A stretch of DNA of 64,000 nt. It comes from Pomphorhynchus laevis (lineage: Eukaryota > Acanthocephala > Palaeacanthocephala > Echinorhynchida > Pomphorhynchidae). The DNA lies in contig WNNJ02003795.1 of the NCBI GenBank assembly GCA_012934845.2, positions 1-64,000 of the forward strand. Reading direction: 5' to 3'. Position 1 is the first letter of the stretch; every line of letters begins with the position of its first letter. Below the pieces are notes generated by a model, which saw only the letters and a list, made by a program, of their open reading frames with translations, was not told the origin of the DNA and searched no databases. A program made the translations under genes and the position numbers. Of this stretch, positions 1 through 11,590 are shown one piece after another.

Positions 1-1000
1 GAGCGAAAGTTGGGTTCAATATAAACTTTTTTAATTTGTTTGACATATACACGATCGGTTATGAAATCATAAGTTAATATTAGATATTTCTTTTTATAAA
101 TGTATTTGTTATGTATTTCTAAAATTCTACAGATATTTTTAGAAATTTTTATTATTAAAAATTTGAAATAAACCCTACATGTAGTCGATGAATACTAAAA
201 TTCTACAGATACTCAACAAATAGCATTTCTTCGACAAATAGTGGAAGAAAACTTAATTTCATAAGAGTTCAATAATTATTTAAAGATCTGACCTGATAGT
301 CTTCAATTGGATTTAAAGTCAGAGAAAATTTTCCAACATTCGTATCCCAAACACTCCCTTTAATCCACAATTCCACAGATATAAATGATTCATCATTGTC
401 ATCTAACTCACTAAAACAGCTATCAAGCGGTAATTAAGTATAAATAAATCATAAATAAATAATTTATCATATAAAATGGCTCAGAAATTTTATTATTTAT
501 ATTAGCGACGTACCAATAGAATTCCTTGTTCCAACATGGTCGTGAACCTTTTGCAGTATACGTACTGAACTGTATTTCATTTATGTTAACTAAGACGTAG
601 CTAACACATCTATCTTTAAACGAAGTAATAATTAGAATAATAAAAATATTATGACTATTTTTTTATGAATATTATGAATATTTTTCGTTATTACTAAAAA
701 TATTCAATGTTGTAGATAAAACAAATTACGTAATTCAAATAAAAATTACATAAAATTAATTTATATCTTTAAGAAAATATATAATTTTCCAATTAATTAT
801 CAATTTAAAATACAGTTTATTCATTTATAAATCGTTACATTTGCGTAAGATCCATACACAATTTATATTTTACTTTGAATTTCAGAAATTTTGTATCCTA
901 AAGAAACTTGTATGTGACGAGCGAAAATTTGTATATTTGTTTTAATGCTCCCGGCCTTTCTATCTTCAACAATTTATATTATAACATTTTTAAATATAAA
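1..1000. other. AT-rich non-coding DNA
   Basis: I see no credible coding region, RNA gene or recognisable element here. The sequence is strongly A+T-rich with frequent stops in all frames. Short runs such as TTTATATT and AATAATT recur but form no clear tandem array. Confidence 0.5.
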
Positions 1001-1019
1001 ATAATGAGATTATCGTCAG

Positions 1020-1140
1020 TGGTCGGTTTCATATTATCCTCGTGTGGTTCTTTAAATCATATCAGCATCACTGTACACTACAATCAGCGCGGGTGGACCT
1101 TATCAGCAGTGAGCCCATACCTACATTTAGTAAATGTATG
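1020..1140 (-). repeat. Copy 1 of a PLE-associated structured repeat (CTGATAAGGTCC core)
   Basis: This block is about 80% similar by eye to 54843-54955, which follows a Penelope-like GIY-YIG coding end. Shared pieces on the + strand include GGTCGGYTTCAT, ATCCTCGTGTG, CACTGTACACTACAATCAGC, and GGTGGACCT followed by ATCAGCAGTGAGCC. Read on the minus strand it contains TCACTGCTGATAAGGTCCACC, split here as TCACTG plus CTGATAAGGTCC, which resembles the first half of a hammerhead core. The outer stem seen in the 54.9-kb copy is poorly kept. It is probably the 3' end of a PLE whose coding part has been lost. Confidence 0.5.
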
Positions 1141-1629
1141 GATGCCGAAAAACACTTTGTTGAGGCCGAAAGCGTCCACAAAGTTCTTGACTAATTAACA
1201 TATGAAACGTGCCAATTAAAAAGTTCATTGCAGACTTTTGACTGTCGCATAAGTTATACAAAATAAAATATAATATAATATAAATAATTATTTATAAATA
1301 ATATAAACAAAATACAATTATTATTCATTAATAACGAATATTACGAATATTTACAAAATAACGTAATATATTATATTTATTCTTAATATTTTTATTTAAT
1401 ATTACAAATAACATCAGCTAACTGATTCTTCGTATTTAATATCGTTTATAAATAAAAACTAATACTAATTATAATGTTAATTATAAATAATTATAAATAA
1501 TAAATAAGAAAAATCCATTAAAATTGTTTGAAAATTAGCAGAAAATACATAGTTTTAGTATTTCTTCTGACAGAGGTCATATTACCTGGAAACAAAGTCC
1601 ACAGGTCAATAATAACTTGTTGGTAGAAC

Positions 1630-1960
1630 AAATCAGATAACTAAGTCTACGTATTTTATACTATAAATAAATTAAAATAAAGATAAATAATAAATAATTA
1701 TATAAGATATTATACAATTAATATTCATATAAAGATAAAATTTAAAATTGAAATTTAAAATAGAAGTCAATTTTTATGAATTGACTAATAAATAACAGAC
1801 GTTGTATCAGAATAATAATTATAGGTAAGGATAATCAGTCCTTATCAGAATAAGGACTGAACTATAAAAAAATCAATTATTAAAATAAAAGTCAATTTCA
1901 ATGAATAGAATAATAAATAACAGATGTATCAGAATAAAGATTAGAAATCATCAGGTAACA
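1630..1960 (+). repeat. R1 dispersed repeat, two partial copies
   Basis: R1 is a family recognised only inside this window. It begins near ATCAGATAACTGAGTCTACG, runs through AT-rich DNA and AATTGACTAATAAATAACAG, and reaches ACGATGTATCAGAATAAGG and ATTAGAGGTCATCAGGAGG. The first copy here covers 1630-1860 and the second, shorter one about 1865-1960. A perfect 11-bp hairpin with TCAGTCCTTAT arms lies at 1835-1860. I see no coding capacity and no terminal inverted repeats. It could be a non-autonomous retroelement or a PLE untranslated region. Confidence 0.55.
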
Positions 1961-2439
1961 AATATTTTTTTATAATATTATGTATTTAAATTTTATAATA
2001 TTTTTTATAATATTTTTTTAACGAATATTATGATCGCTCAGATATTTAATTCGGAATATATCTTCAAACACGCGGGCGATTTTATCGATATTAATGTTAT
2101 GTACGACCGCGCTAATGGAAATCAGTTGAGTAACTTGTACTCTTGAATTTGTCGCAACACATTCTGCAAGCATAACATTTATATAGATAGTGTTTACGTT
2201 GTAATACGTTATAATTGTAAAAACAATATAAAAAATAGTTTATTCTTAAAAATAGGAATTAAATTAAATATATTAAATTTTTTTAAACAATTATTTTAGT
2301 TGCTATAAAACATAATACCAAAAATTAATAAATAATCAATTAATAATAATCAATTATAAGAATAAAAGTCAATTATTAAAATAAAAGTCAATTTCAATGA
2401 ATAGAATAATAAATCTTTAGAAGTCATCAGATAACGAAT

Positions 2440-4130
2440 ATTTTTATAACTTATAAAAATTAAAATGTATATTTAATACAAATGTATATTGAAATAAATT
2501 TACTATTAAAAAAGTACTTTTAAAAGTAGTACAAATAATTTTTAAAGGCCAATAGACTGTATATTCAACTGATGACATGTTTTTGTTGCTAGTATTTGTA
2601 ATTTAAATTCATTTAAAAATAATTGTATATAACATTTATATTTTATAAACAATAATTTATTTTTCCATAAATACAATGTGCACGCTATAAGTTATAGATG
2701 CATAGTGTAATTCTTTAGCAGAAAATTGCAATGTCAATTCTTTTATTTTTAAGTGTGAATTTTATTACGACAGATATTATTGTAGTCTCAAAAATACCTT
2801 TAAAATTAACGACAATTGCTTCCTTCACTAAACGACAAAAATGATCGATTTGATTTTATTCTTAATAACTTACCTGACACGTATAGCAATACCATAACAC
2901 AATCGACACTACAGGACTTCTAAAAACTCCTTGAAAATAAATGCAGTAAACTTTTTCATTTATTCTGTTCACGCTGTCACATCTGCCTAATTTTCTCTCT
3001 AATGTAAATTTTCGAAGCTAAAAATTTTACTTTATTATTGAATGAGAGCGATGTTAATATCAGATTGTTTTCTTCTACACATAGTAGCACGTCAATAACT
3101 GCGATTATTTTGTGGAAACGTACAAAATTCGATTCAGAAACACAGTTTTGTTTTTATAAGGAAATGATGTCATCAAATTGTGTAAAGTTGGAACGGTACA
3201 GAGCAGTTGAACATATCAAATTTAGTGAAATAATTGTGAAGGAAATATTGTTCTCATATTTATCCATCAAACGCTGCCAATCCAAAAACCATATTGCTAT
3301 AATTTGTTGCGAAATAGCTGGCATTATTATAATTTAAAATAGAGGACTAATTTTGATCATGGTCGGGCAGGCAAATACTCAAGCATAAAATTCTATATTT
3401 CGAAGTCATAATTAAAATTCTAACGACTTCAAATAAAGTTGACATTTCAAGCGTTTTGTTATCTTTATTGTAACGTAATTTAAATAGTAATCGATATATG
3501 CATTCAGATGTAGATTTTCTGAAATGAAAACATTCGATATCTGCTGGTTGCATTACTAAATCAGTAAACTTGAAATTTTGTCTGTATTGACGTAAAACGA
3601 TAGGATCAGTAATTTAAAAACATAAATATTGTTGGATTGACGTAAAATTTATAGTTTTTTCTTACACAATTCAATCAACTGAACAATAAGACAATAGAGA
3701 TATTTTGCTGGTGATAATATCAATCCTGATACATTCTGATACAAGGATTTTATGATAAACACTGATATGCGACACAAAATTAAATGAAATAAAATTAACT
3801 TAATTATAATAAATAAATATAAATTAATTAATTATAATAAATTATAGTTTGCTAGTCATTATTCTAGTTGTATCGTTTAATTATCTGATGAGGTAACGAT
3901 AGGATTAAAATTAATTTATTACGAATTATAAAATATTTTAACATTATAAAGGAACTAGAATGTTTTAATTTAATGCTGGTATTTGTCTAAAAATTTGGAA
4001 TTGTTTAAGTGTGTATTATTGACAAAAGAGCAAACACATGGATTAAGCAGTAATCCACGATAATCGGAAGCAATAAACATTTGCTTCGCAATGCATAAGT
4101 GCATTGTGAAGCAAGTTATTTATTAATCGT
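2440..4130. other. AT-rich non-coding DNA
   Basis: I found no supportable gene. Open frames near 3040-3550 lack an ATG in a sensible position and show no recognisable motif. A degraded R1-like piece lies just upstream at about 2335-2440. Confidence 0.45.
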
Positions 4131-4134
4131 ATAT

Positions 4135-4510
4135 GCTAACTGAGTCTACGTATTTAATATAATTTATAAATTAAAAATCATGCTAAATAAAATTTTAATA
4201 AATTTTGAATAAATAATTATAAATAATAAATAATTGTTATAAGATTCTATATAATTTATATCAAGTTAAAATTTGATATTGAAATTTAAAATAAATGTCA
4301 ATTTTTATAAATTGATTAATACATAACAGACGATGCATCAAAATAAGGATTAGAGGTCATCAGGAGGTACTGCTAAGTTATCTGGTTTTGGTCCCTATTC
4401 CTCGATCCAACATAGTAGCGAAGCCAATGATAATGACGTATTTCCTCTAATGAAATTTGATTATTTCGTGTACATTATTTAAATACAAAGTATATCATTT
4501 ATTATCCATT
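4135..4510 (+). repeat. R1 dispersed repeat, most complete copy
   Basis: This is the longest R1 copy. It starts near GCTAACTGAGTCTACG and includes ACGATGCATCAAAATAAGG, GAGGTCATCAGGAGGTACTG, TGGTCCCTATTCCTCGATCC, and AATTTGATTATTTCGTGTAC. Copies at 10.4 and 60.7-60.9 kb share the block order. There is no ORF. It is useful as the reference copy for defining the family. Confidence 0.6.
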
Positions 4511-4684
4511 CGTAATTGTCCATAATATTTTGTTGATTTATACTTCTTCATTATGAGAAATAGAAATTATTCATCAAACTTGCTTGAAAATTCTGAAGGA
4601 AAAAATAAATAAATTTAAATTAATAAATTTAGAAACACTATTTCCTAAATGTCTGATTGAAGGATGAAACTGGATTACAACTTT

Positions 4685-4875
4685 TGGTTTAAATAATTAT
4701 AAATAATAAATAATTGTTATAAGATTTTATATCATTTATAGTAAGTTAAAATAAAAAATTGAAATTTAAAATGAATTTTTATGAATTGACTAATAAATAA
4801 CAGATGATGTATCAAAATAAAGATTAGAGGTCATAAGGAGGAATTGTTATATTATCAGGTTTTTTAATCTGATTT
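4685..4875 (+). repeat. R1 dispersed repeat, partial copy
   Basis: It shares the AT-rich body and the GATGTATCAAAATAAAG / GAGGTCATAAGGAGG blocks with the 4.1-kb copy. It ends just upstream of RTE LINE copy A. Confidence 0.5.
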
Positions 4876-4924
4876 TGACCTCTATATACAGATATTTCAT
4901 ATCTTTATATAATTTATATTTATA

Positions 4925-7010
4925 TTTTACTGAATGATCTGAATGCGGATGGTGTTGAATTATTGCACTTTTGTTCTCGTAACAATTTGTGCATAACCAA
5001 CACAATGTTTAAACATAAGGAGATCTATAGATGCACATGGTATCCGGATTCTTTCAGTCAAAGATCAATGATCGATTTTGTAATCGTTTCATCTGATCTG
5101 CGACGTTATGTTCAAGACACTCATGTGAAGATATGGGCTGAGCTGTCAACCGATCACTACCTTGTAGTTAGTAAACTTCGATGGCCGGATCAGATGCTAA
5201 TCAAGCCTGGTAAACCCAAACGTTGTGTGAGGGCGTGCTGGGAGCGTCTATCAGATGTTTCTGTCAAAAAAACGTTTTTCTGGCTACATCCGGGAGGACT
5301 TCTTTCGGTTGCCAGAAATGGTGAAGAGTATTGATAAAGAATGGGATATGTTCAGATCCTCGATTGCCAAAGCAACTGTGAAAAATTGTGGCTCGAAAGC
5401 ATTAGGTGCTTGTCGCGGAGGAAATACTCGAACTGCTCGGTGAACACCAAGAGTTAAAGATTTTGTTCAACAGAAAAAGCTGGCTAAAAGGCAACTCTGT
5501 CAGATAAATCAGTGGAAGTTGTAGACAAGTACCGAAGTGCAAAGGAGCTTCAGCTCGAGCAGTTATCGAAGCGAAGAAGGTTGCTTGGGAGAAGTTTGAG
5601 AGCACGTAGAACTTGATTTTAGGTCAGCTTCGAAGATATTCAGCTGGTCGATAAGAATTTTCGTGTTGGAAAGCAGAATACTCTTTAAACTGTATATGGC
5701 AAGATAGGGTATATGCAAACTGACACTAAAGAAATTCTTGGTTGTTGGAAAAAGCATTTTAGGAGTCTCCTTAATCCGATGGATACGCCTTCTCTTGTAG
5801 AAGTAGAGCCTTTAGAACCAAGTGAAGAGTTTATATCTTTGGAAGAGGTCATTGCTGTTGTTAGAAAATTTCGTAATGGCAAGCCTTCTGGAGTAGACGA
5901 GATTCGACCTGAATCTTTAAAGCTCTCGACGTTGTTTGCATGAAGTGGCTAATACGGATCTTTAATGTTAAATTGAAGTCGGGCAACGTTTCCAGTGAGT
6001 GGCGAACAGGGGTGGTGGTAACGATCTTTAAGAAAGGTAACCGAAGAGTGTGTTCCAATTATCGGGGCATCACTTTTCTTAGCCAAACTGGTAAGCTATT
6101 TGATAATATTCTTGAGTTAAGGATACTGCCTATAGTTGAGAGACAGTTGCAAGAGGGACAATGCGGCAAACGGTGGAACTATGGATCAGCTCTTTACTCT
6201 CTCGACTATCCTTGAACGGTCTTGGGAGTTCGCTCAACCGGTCTACATGTGCTTTGTAGATTTGGACAAGGCGTTCGACCGAGTTAAGCTAGATAGGTTG
6301 TGGGAGTTACTAAGGGAGTATGAAGTACAACACTATTTTTTTGTAGCTGTGGCTTCTCTGTATGAACAAAGTATAAGTTGTCTTCGTGTTCTAGGTAGGA
6401 AGTCTGAATTATTTTCAATAGGCGTTTAGCTACGTCAGGGTTGTCTTTTGTCTCCACTTAGGTTCCTTGTTTACATGAACAAAATTTCGAGACGAGCTGC
6501 TCTGACAGATGTCGGTCTTCAGTTCGGTTCCATCAAGCTGCCATCTCTGTTTTTTGTAGATGGCGTTGTTTTGTTGGCTTCTTGTCCTGAGGACTTACAA
6601 TGCCTACTAGATCGATTTACGATGAAATGTCAAGGATCGGTAATGCTGGTTAGTGCATCCAAGACTGTCTCTGTGTGTTCGTATCAGATTCAGGTGCCAA
6701 TTCCAACCCAGAATAGGGTAAAGGTTCTACTGATGTGGAGGATTTCAAGTATCTTGGGGTATTGTTCTCGAGGGACGGCAGGAACATCAAGAAGATTGAG
6801 AAGCAGATTTTGGCAGCTAACGCAGCAATGCGTTAGCTGCATTGCTTCGTTAGGTTATGTCTTTGTTCGGTTATGTCGTGGTGAAGCGGTATTGGAGTCC
6901 TTGGGTGAAGCTTTCGGTTTACCGCACAATCTTAGTGTTCATTGTAACCTATGGTCATTAGCTTTGGGTTGTGACCGAAAGGATTAGATCTCGGATACAG
7001 GCAGCTGAAA
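4925..7010 (+). mobile_element. RTE-clade LINE, copy A (5'-truncated, inactive)
   Basis: This is a degraded copy of an RTE-clade non-LTR retrotransposon, like the Rex3-type elements of fish and invertebrates. The apurinic-type endonuclease enters mid-domain (VELLHFCSRNN, SMIDFVIVSSDLRRYV) and keeps the conserved STDHYLVVS. The reverse transcriptase follows: GKPSGVDEIRPESLKL, SSEWRTGVVV, RVCSNYRGITFLSQTGK, then CFVDLDKAFDRV. The catalytic FADD box reads FVDG, so the RT is dead. Several frameshifts and stops split it into at least five open pieces. It stops abruptly at RIRSRIQAAE, where copy B continues for about 370 bases more. Confidence 0.9.
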
Positions 7011-7261
7011 AAAAACACTTTAATCAATACATTGATAAATGATAAAATGATAAATGATAAAAGCTAAAGAAATTGTCAAATTGTTATTCTTAATTTTGTA
7101 ACAATTAAATCAAACTGTTGTTTATGATTTTAACTGTGAAATCGTAGTTTTTAATGCCTTTATAATTAGAGTTTTATCAAAATTGAAAATATTTAGCAAT
7201 TTCAGTCATTGTTACCATTAAAATTTGATTACTATTTTATTATGCAGTCTGCTTTAATCCT

Positions 7262-7520
7262 ATAAATACGCCAACATTAGTTCGTTACATTTCATTGTTG
7301 GTGGGCCGCATCAGCTACTGATCCAATACTTACGTTTCACGTTTCGGTCCTTTTAATGCTAGATGACGATCACTCTACTCGTCTGCTTTATTAGCATTTG
7401 GATTTAATAAAAGACTCGTATTACATTTTGCAAATTTAATTGAAATCATTTCTAATTTTAAATTAAATCAGCGTTGGTAAGGGGAAGATTTACCTTCAAT
7501 ATGAAAACCTACCTATATTT
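7262..7520 (-). repeat. HHR-B repeat, single copy with hammerhead-like core
   Basis: Read on the minus strand it matches the tandem units at 12760-13135: GTAGGTTTTCA, AAGGTAA, CGCTGATTTAATT, AGCAGACGAGT, GATCGTC and AACATTAAA-like blocks in the same order. The minus strand then shows GGACCGAAACGT, GAA, ACGTA and, 16 nt on, CTGATGCGGCCC. The order GGACC-GAAA-hairpin-TA-loop-CTGATG-GGYCC is what a hammerhead closed by stem II would show, with stem III being ACGT/ACGT. Stem I is weak (about 3 bp), so the ribozyme call is tentative. Confidence 0.45.
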
Positions 7521-9385
7521 GCAGGTAAATTTGAAGGTAATTAGAAGAGAATTAGGAAACATACCTATTTCTTTCTCAAACTAGTCGTCTACAGTTTTTT
7601 CTCAACCTTAAATTAGGAAAATTCTGTAATAAATTCAAATTAGAATAATAAATAAAATTATTGTAAATTTATTAATTAAGTTCGATATACAATGTCGTAA
7701 CTGTTATTATTGCCGGCTCAAGAAGGTGAGCTCTCACCAGAATAATTATTCAATGTATACAGGCTATCAAATTTTATGTTGTCTCTATTCTACTACCGCA
7801 TATTTAATTTAAAATCATTAATGAATTGAATACATTTGAAAATTACAAAATATATAGCCTTTAATTCGGTTAAATTAAATTATAAGTTTAGTAAAACTGA
7901 AGATGACAGGCCTGGATGATCCTTGTGATTAAATTTTTGTTAATAATCAATTTTTTTAATAATCAAATGATCGTTAATGATCGAATGATAAATAATAATC
8001 GAATGATCGTTTATGATCGAATGTTCGTTAATCATCGAATGATTTTTAATAATTGAATTCTCGTAATCTAAGGTAAATTTGCCTGAAATATAAGTATTGG
8101 ATTAGCATCTAATGATTTTCATCAATACTGAAATGTATTATTTCGTCATAAGCCAACAACATGTTAGTACATGTTGGCTTATTTTAGGAAATAAGAAATT
8201 GAAAATTAGTTTTATCAATTTTATATCATTAAAACCTGGATTTGTTTGTTAAAACGACTACTTGTAATTAAAACAACTGATTTAAGCAATACAAGTTTAA
8301 AGTAATGATTTGAACCAAATATATTTTACGAGTTAGTTATATATTAGGAGAGTTAAATGTATTTGTGGAGTTAGTTGATGACCATTGCACAAAGTACAGG
8401 GTAATGATTTTAATTGTGATCAAATGAACTAAAAGATTGGCATAAATTTACGTGAAGTATTTTTCACCTTGATACGACATTCTTGCTGTACTTCAGATCA
8501 AGAAACTATCAAAGCGTGATTACTAATTTAGGCTGTTTTACTTAAATATTACAATTGTATTTAGTTATCAATGTTGTTTTTACGAATCCATGGTGTTAGT
8601 CATATAAGCAAACACTTAAATAAAAGCCTGGAATGCTTTGTTAAAAATATTACCTGTTAAATCAAAAAATGTTTCTAGAATGGGTTGATGATACTGTTTC
8701 GCAAGAATTGGCATATGCAGTTTAAAGTGTAGAAGGTAAAGTAATTACATGAAATTTGTAAGTAATTTCATGGTTGTGAAATTTCTCTAATGATAAGCTT
8801 TTGTAAAAGAAACCGTAAAGTTTTAAATAATAAATTTAAATTAAATCTTTTAGTTCATATTCCAGTATTGATACCGTTTTGTAAACTCCATATTTATGAT
8901 GATTTTTTTGTTAAAAAGACAACTTGTAGTTAAAATAAATTGTATAATTTATATAATTGCCAAAATTATGATTTTAGAAGTTACACTTTTTCGAATATTT
9001 TAAGCAAACACTTCTTGGGATTTTTCATTGATCAATTTTTATAAATTTACTGGAATGAAGAAATAAATTGAATTGCAGAAATTTGATTAGTTAAATGTTT
9101 AATCTAATTAGTTTAAATAGCTCTAGCTATCAGCTTCAGGAAAAATATGAATAGTTTATTCAAACACAAAAGCATCAAGTTTGCCATTTATAGAAATTAT
9201 ATTAACTCAAAGATAAATTTTATATTTAAATAATTTTTGTATATTTAAATAAATTATACTTTAATAAAAAACAGAAAATAAAGCAAATACAGAAACTTGA
9301 AATGATAAATAAATATTAGTAGAAAACTAAAACTTAGTAGAATTTGTAGAAGATTAATGTTAATGTTTTATAACGTTAAAACCAT
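7520..9385. other. AT-rich non-coding DNA with a short tandem array
   Basis: No gene is visible. Positions 7955-8050 form a degenerate tandem array built on ATGATCGTTAATGATCGA-like units. A stem with AAGCCAACA / TGTTGGCTT arms lies at 8152-8184. A phrase like TTGTTAAAACGACTACTTGTA recurs, diverged, near 8243 and 8909, hinting at an old repeat. Confidence 0.45.
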
Positions 9386-9387
9386 TT

Positions 9388-9535
9388 TCACAAAGTGATG
9401 TGAAGCTTCTCATATCTAGACTATCTACCATAGTACTTCTTAATTGGACACTTAGGTGTGTGAGAGACCCTGAGTGGTTCAATCAGAAGGCGGCGTGTTG
9501 GCGTTTGATGGTGGATCCCGATCCCATTGGAAAAA
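9388..9535 (+). mobile_element. LINE C family, C-terminal tail fragment
   Basis: The reading frame KLLISRLSTIVLLNWTLR then DPEWFNQKAACW is a clear relative of the LINE C copy-1 tail (KLLISRLLNIVRADWSLR, DPGWFSRKAACW at about 17590-17680). Only the last 45 or so codons remain, cut at the 5' side. The 3' side passes into a hairpin (9556-9580, GGGATC/GATCCC plus TCCC/GGGA) and then the HHR-A copy. Confidence 0.75.
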
Positions 9536-9589
9536 ACGGTATTCACAAGAGTGGAGGGATCCTCCCTGTGGGAAGATCCCTTCCGACAT

Positions 9590-9705
9590 GGAGTAATCTG
9601 GCACTGATGAGTCATTGTGATGACAAAACGGCATCTAGCAGTGTTTTTCGTCTTTCTTTCGCGTCAAGCTTATATGATTACAAAATTTCACGCGGAATGG
9701 TATCA
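9590..9705 (+). mobile_element. HHR-A element, truncated copy with hammerhead core
   Basis: It aligns with 26540-26640. CTGGCA (9598-9603) is followed by CTGATGA (9604-9610), a perfect stem II GTCAT-TGTG-ATGAC (9611-9624), then AAAACGGC. The conserved GAAA is AAAA here, so this copy should be inactive, and no TGCCAG partner for stem I is found upstream. Downstream CGCGTC...TTCACGCGGAATGGT matches the 26.6-kb element. The intact stem II here confirms the pairing that is mismatched at one position in the 26.5-kb copy. Confidence 0.7.
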
Positions 9706-9714
9706 TTTGACTTA

Positions 9715-10085
9715 AATATTTTGATAAATCAAAATTATTTAAAAGTAGAGACATCTGTATTTAGACAAGTAAAAGGTGTTCCAACGACAGGTAATAGTAC
9801 CCCAATTATATCTGACTTGTTTTTAAGCTTTATATAATATGAATTTGTTCATAACTGTGTAAAGCATAAATCTAAATTATTTAAAGATATGAAATATATG
9901 TTTCGATACATTGATGATATATGAGTATTTAATTCTAATAATTTTTATTCAATAAGTGAACAAATTTATCCAGATAGCCTTATTCTCAATAAAACCAATA
10001 TTAATAATAAAGAGGTTTTATATTTAGATATAACATTAAATTAACATCAATTAAAACTAATTCTAATTTATATAATTACAAATCG
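9715..10085 (+). mobile_element. Permuted-type PLE, reverse-transcriptase core fragment
   Basis: The translation ILINQNYLKVETSVFRQVKG, VP, then DLFLSFI, and later YMFRYIDDI, gives the PLE reverse-transcriptase palm including the YIDD catalytic box. It is followed by YPDSLILNKTNI and a YLDI box. The same order occurs at 14.1 kb and 49.7-50.07 kb. The fragment is broken and truncated at both ends, starting at the HHR-A boundary. Confidence 0.75.
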
Positions 10086-10097
10086 TTTTAATTAAAC

Positions 10098-10218
10098 ATT
10101 AAAACGATTTTTATTTTTTAATTTAAAATATTTGAATAATTCAAAGGCGAGATATTAATGTTCAGAATAGTTTCTAATATTCTGGTGGATGACATGATCA
10201 ATGTCCTCCACCAGAATA
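10098..10218. repeat. Direct repeat, copy 1, ending in a hairpin
   Basis: About 100 bp here recur almost unchanged at 11476-11578 (AAAACGATTTTTATT, TTGAATAATTCAAAGGCGAG, TTCAGAATAGTTTCTAATAT). Copy 1 ends in a hairpin: TATTCTGGTGGA (10178-10189) pairs with TCCACCAGAATA (10207-10218), with an inner GACAT/ATGTC pair. Copy 2 keeps only the left half. Confidence 0.7.
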
Positions 10219-10256
10219 AATATTATTTAATATAATATTTAAATTATATATTAATA

Positions 10257-10291
10257 TATTAAATTTATATTTAATAAATATAAATTTAATA
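10257..10291. repeat. Perfect AT palindrome, 17-bp arms
   Basis: TATTAAATTTATATTTA is followed by a single A and then its exact reverse complement. It lies in an almost pure A+T stretch (10215-10325), so it may be a low-complexity accident. Confidence 0.6.
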
Positions 10292-10384
10292 TTTATTGAA
10301 TAAATATTAAATATTAAATATTATCAATTAATCGGAATATAAATTTGACATCAAATTAGATTTTTTAATTTATTTTTGTCAGTA

Positions 10385-10705
10385 GATCAAGTCAGATCAG
10401 ATAACTGAGTCTATGCATATTTAATTATTTATAAATTAAACAAAGATAAATAAAAATTTAATAATTAAATAATAAACAATTAAATAATAATAACTAATCA
10501 TAAATAATTTAATAAATTTATATAAGATTTCATTTAATTTATATCAAGTAAAAATAAAAAATTGAAATTGAAAATAAAAATCAATTTTTATGAATTGACT
10601 GATAAATAATAGACGATGTATCAGCATAAGGATTAGAGGTCATCAGGAGGAACTGTTACGCAATCAGGATTTGGTCCCTATTCCTCGACCAAACATTTAC
10701 ATTTA
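10385..10705 (+). repeat. R1 dispersed repeat copy
   Basis: This copy runs from AGATCAGATAACTGAGTC to TTCCTCGACCAAACA. It carries ACGATGTATCAGCATAAGG and GAGGTCATCAGGAGGAACTG. A shorter, more diverged second piece follows at about 10785-10870. Confidence 0.6.
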
Positions 10706-11475
10706 GTAATTTTGATATTTACATTTACAATTTGACATTTAGAAATTTTGATTTTAATTACTTATTACTAATTACTTACTTTATATAATTTATATCAAGT
10801 TTAAATTTTAAACTGAAATTTAAAATAAAAGTCATTAGACGATGTATCAGAATAAGAATTAGAGAGATAATTAAAGAGATATTGCCCAAATGTCTATATG
10901 ATCAGAGAACAATACTATAAATAGTTACCAAATTTAGTTTACTAACTCATCTACTTCACTTAGTGGAAAATACTAAAGAACAGAAGATTAAAATAAACGT
11001 CGAAGCGAGAGTTATGATTTTTGACCAAATTGACATCGTGAATGACTAAATCGTTAGTGTCAGATCAATTTCCAAATCGATCTGACCCAAAGTAGTTTTG
11101 CAGAAATTAAATTTGTATATTTATAGCTGATGTTTATGGTAGTTTTAAATAAAGAATTGAATATAATCGGCTATAATGAATCGGACACCTCTTTTGATTT
11201 CAACTTAATAAGTTCAATAAAAAAATTATAAATTTTGTATCATAAAATTTAATACGTTGAACATGTGATTTCCAAATCAATTAAAAAAAGGTTAATTTAT
11301 TTTTTAATTGATTAAAACTACGTTTATCCTATTTATAAATGTAAAAATCCTTATTCGAAGCGAGAGACATAATTCTTGATCAAATGGGCATCCGACCTAG
11401 TCAGATTGTTTGTGGCAGATCGTTTTGTTGATTTAATTAGTTCACAATTAAACGGCGCTCTGCCAACAATAAAAA

Positions 11476-11590
11476 TTAAAACGATTTTTATTTTTAAATT
11501 TAAAATATTTGAATAATTCAAAGGCGAGATATAAATGTTCAGAATAGTTTCTAATATTCCGGTGGTGCACATGATCAACATTATCATTGA
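11476..11590. repeat. Direct repeat, copy 2
   Basis: This is the partner of 10098-10200, displaced by about 1378 bp. It diverges at GGTGGTGCACATGATC, where copy 1 continues into its hairpin. Just upstream, CGAAGCGAGAG followed by a roughly 70-base similar stretch occurs twice (11001 and 11355), a second, older duplication. Confidence 0.65.

Noticed and set aside
908-1198. 96-codon open frame on the + strand
   Set aside because: It begins without an ATG, crosses the structured PLE-associated repeat and shows no protein motif.
3038-3553. Open frames of 68-99 codons
   Set aside because: There is no ATG at the plus-strand start and no recognisable domain; composition is that of the surrounding AT-rich DNA.
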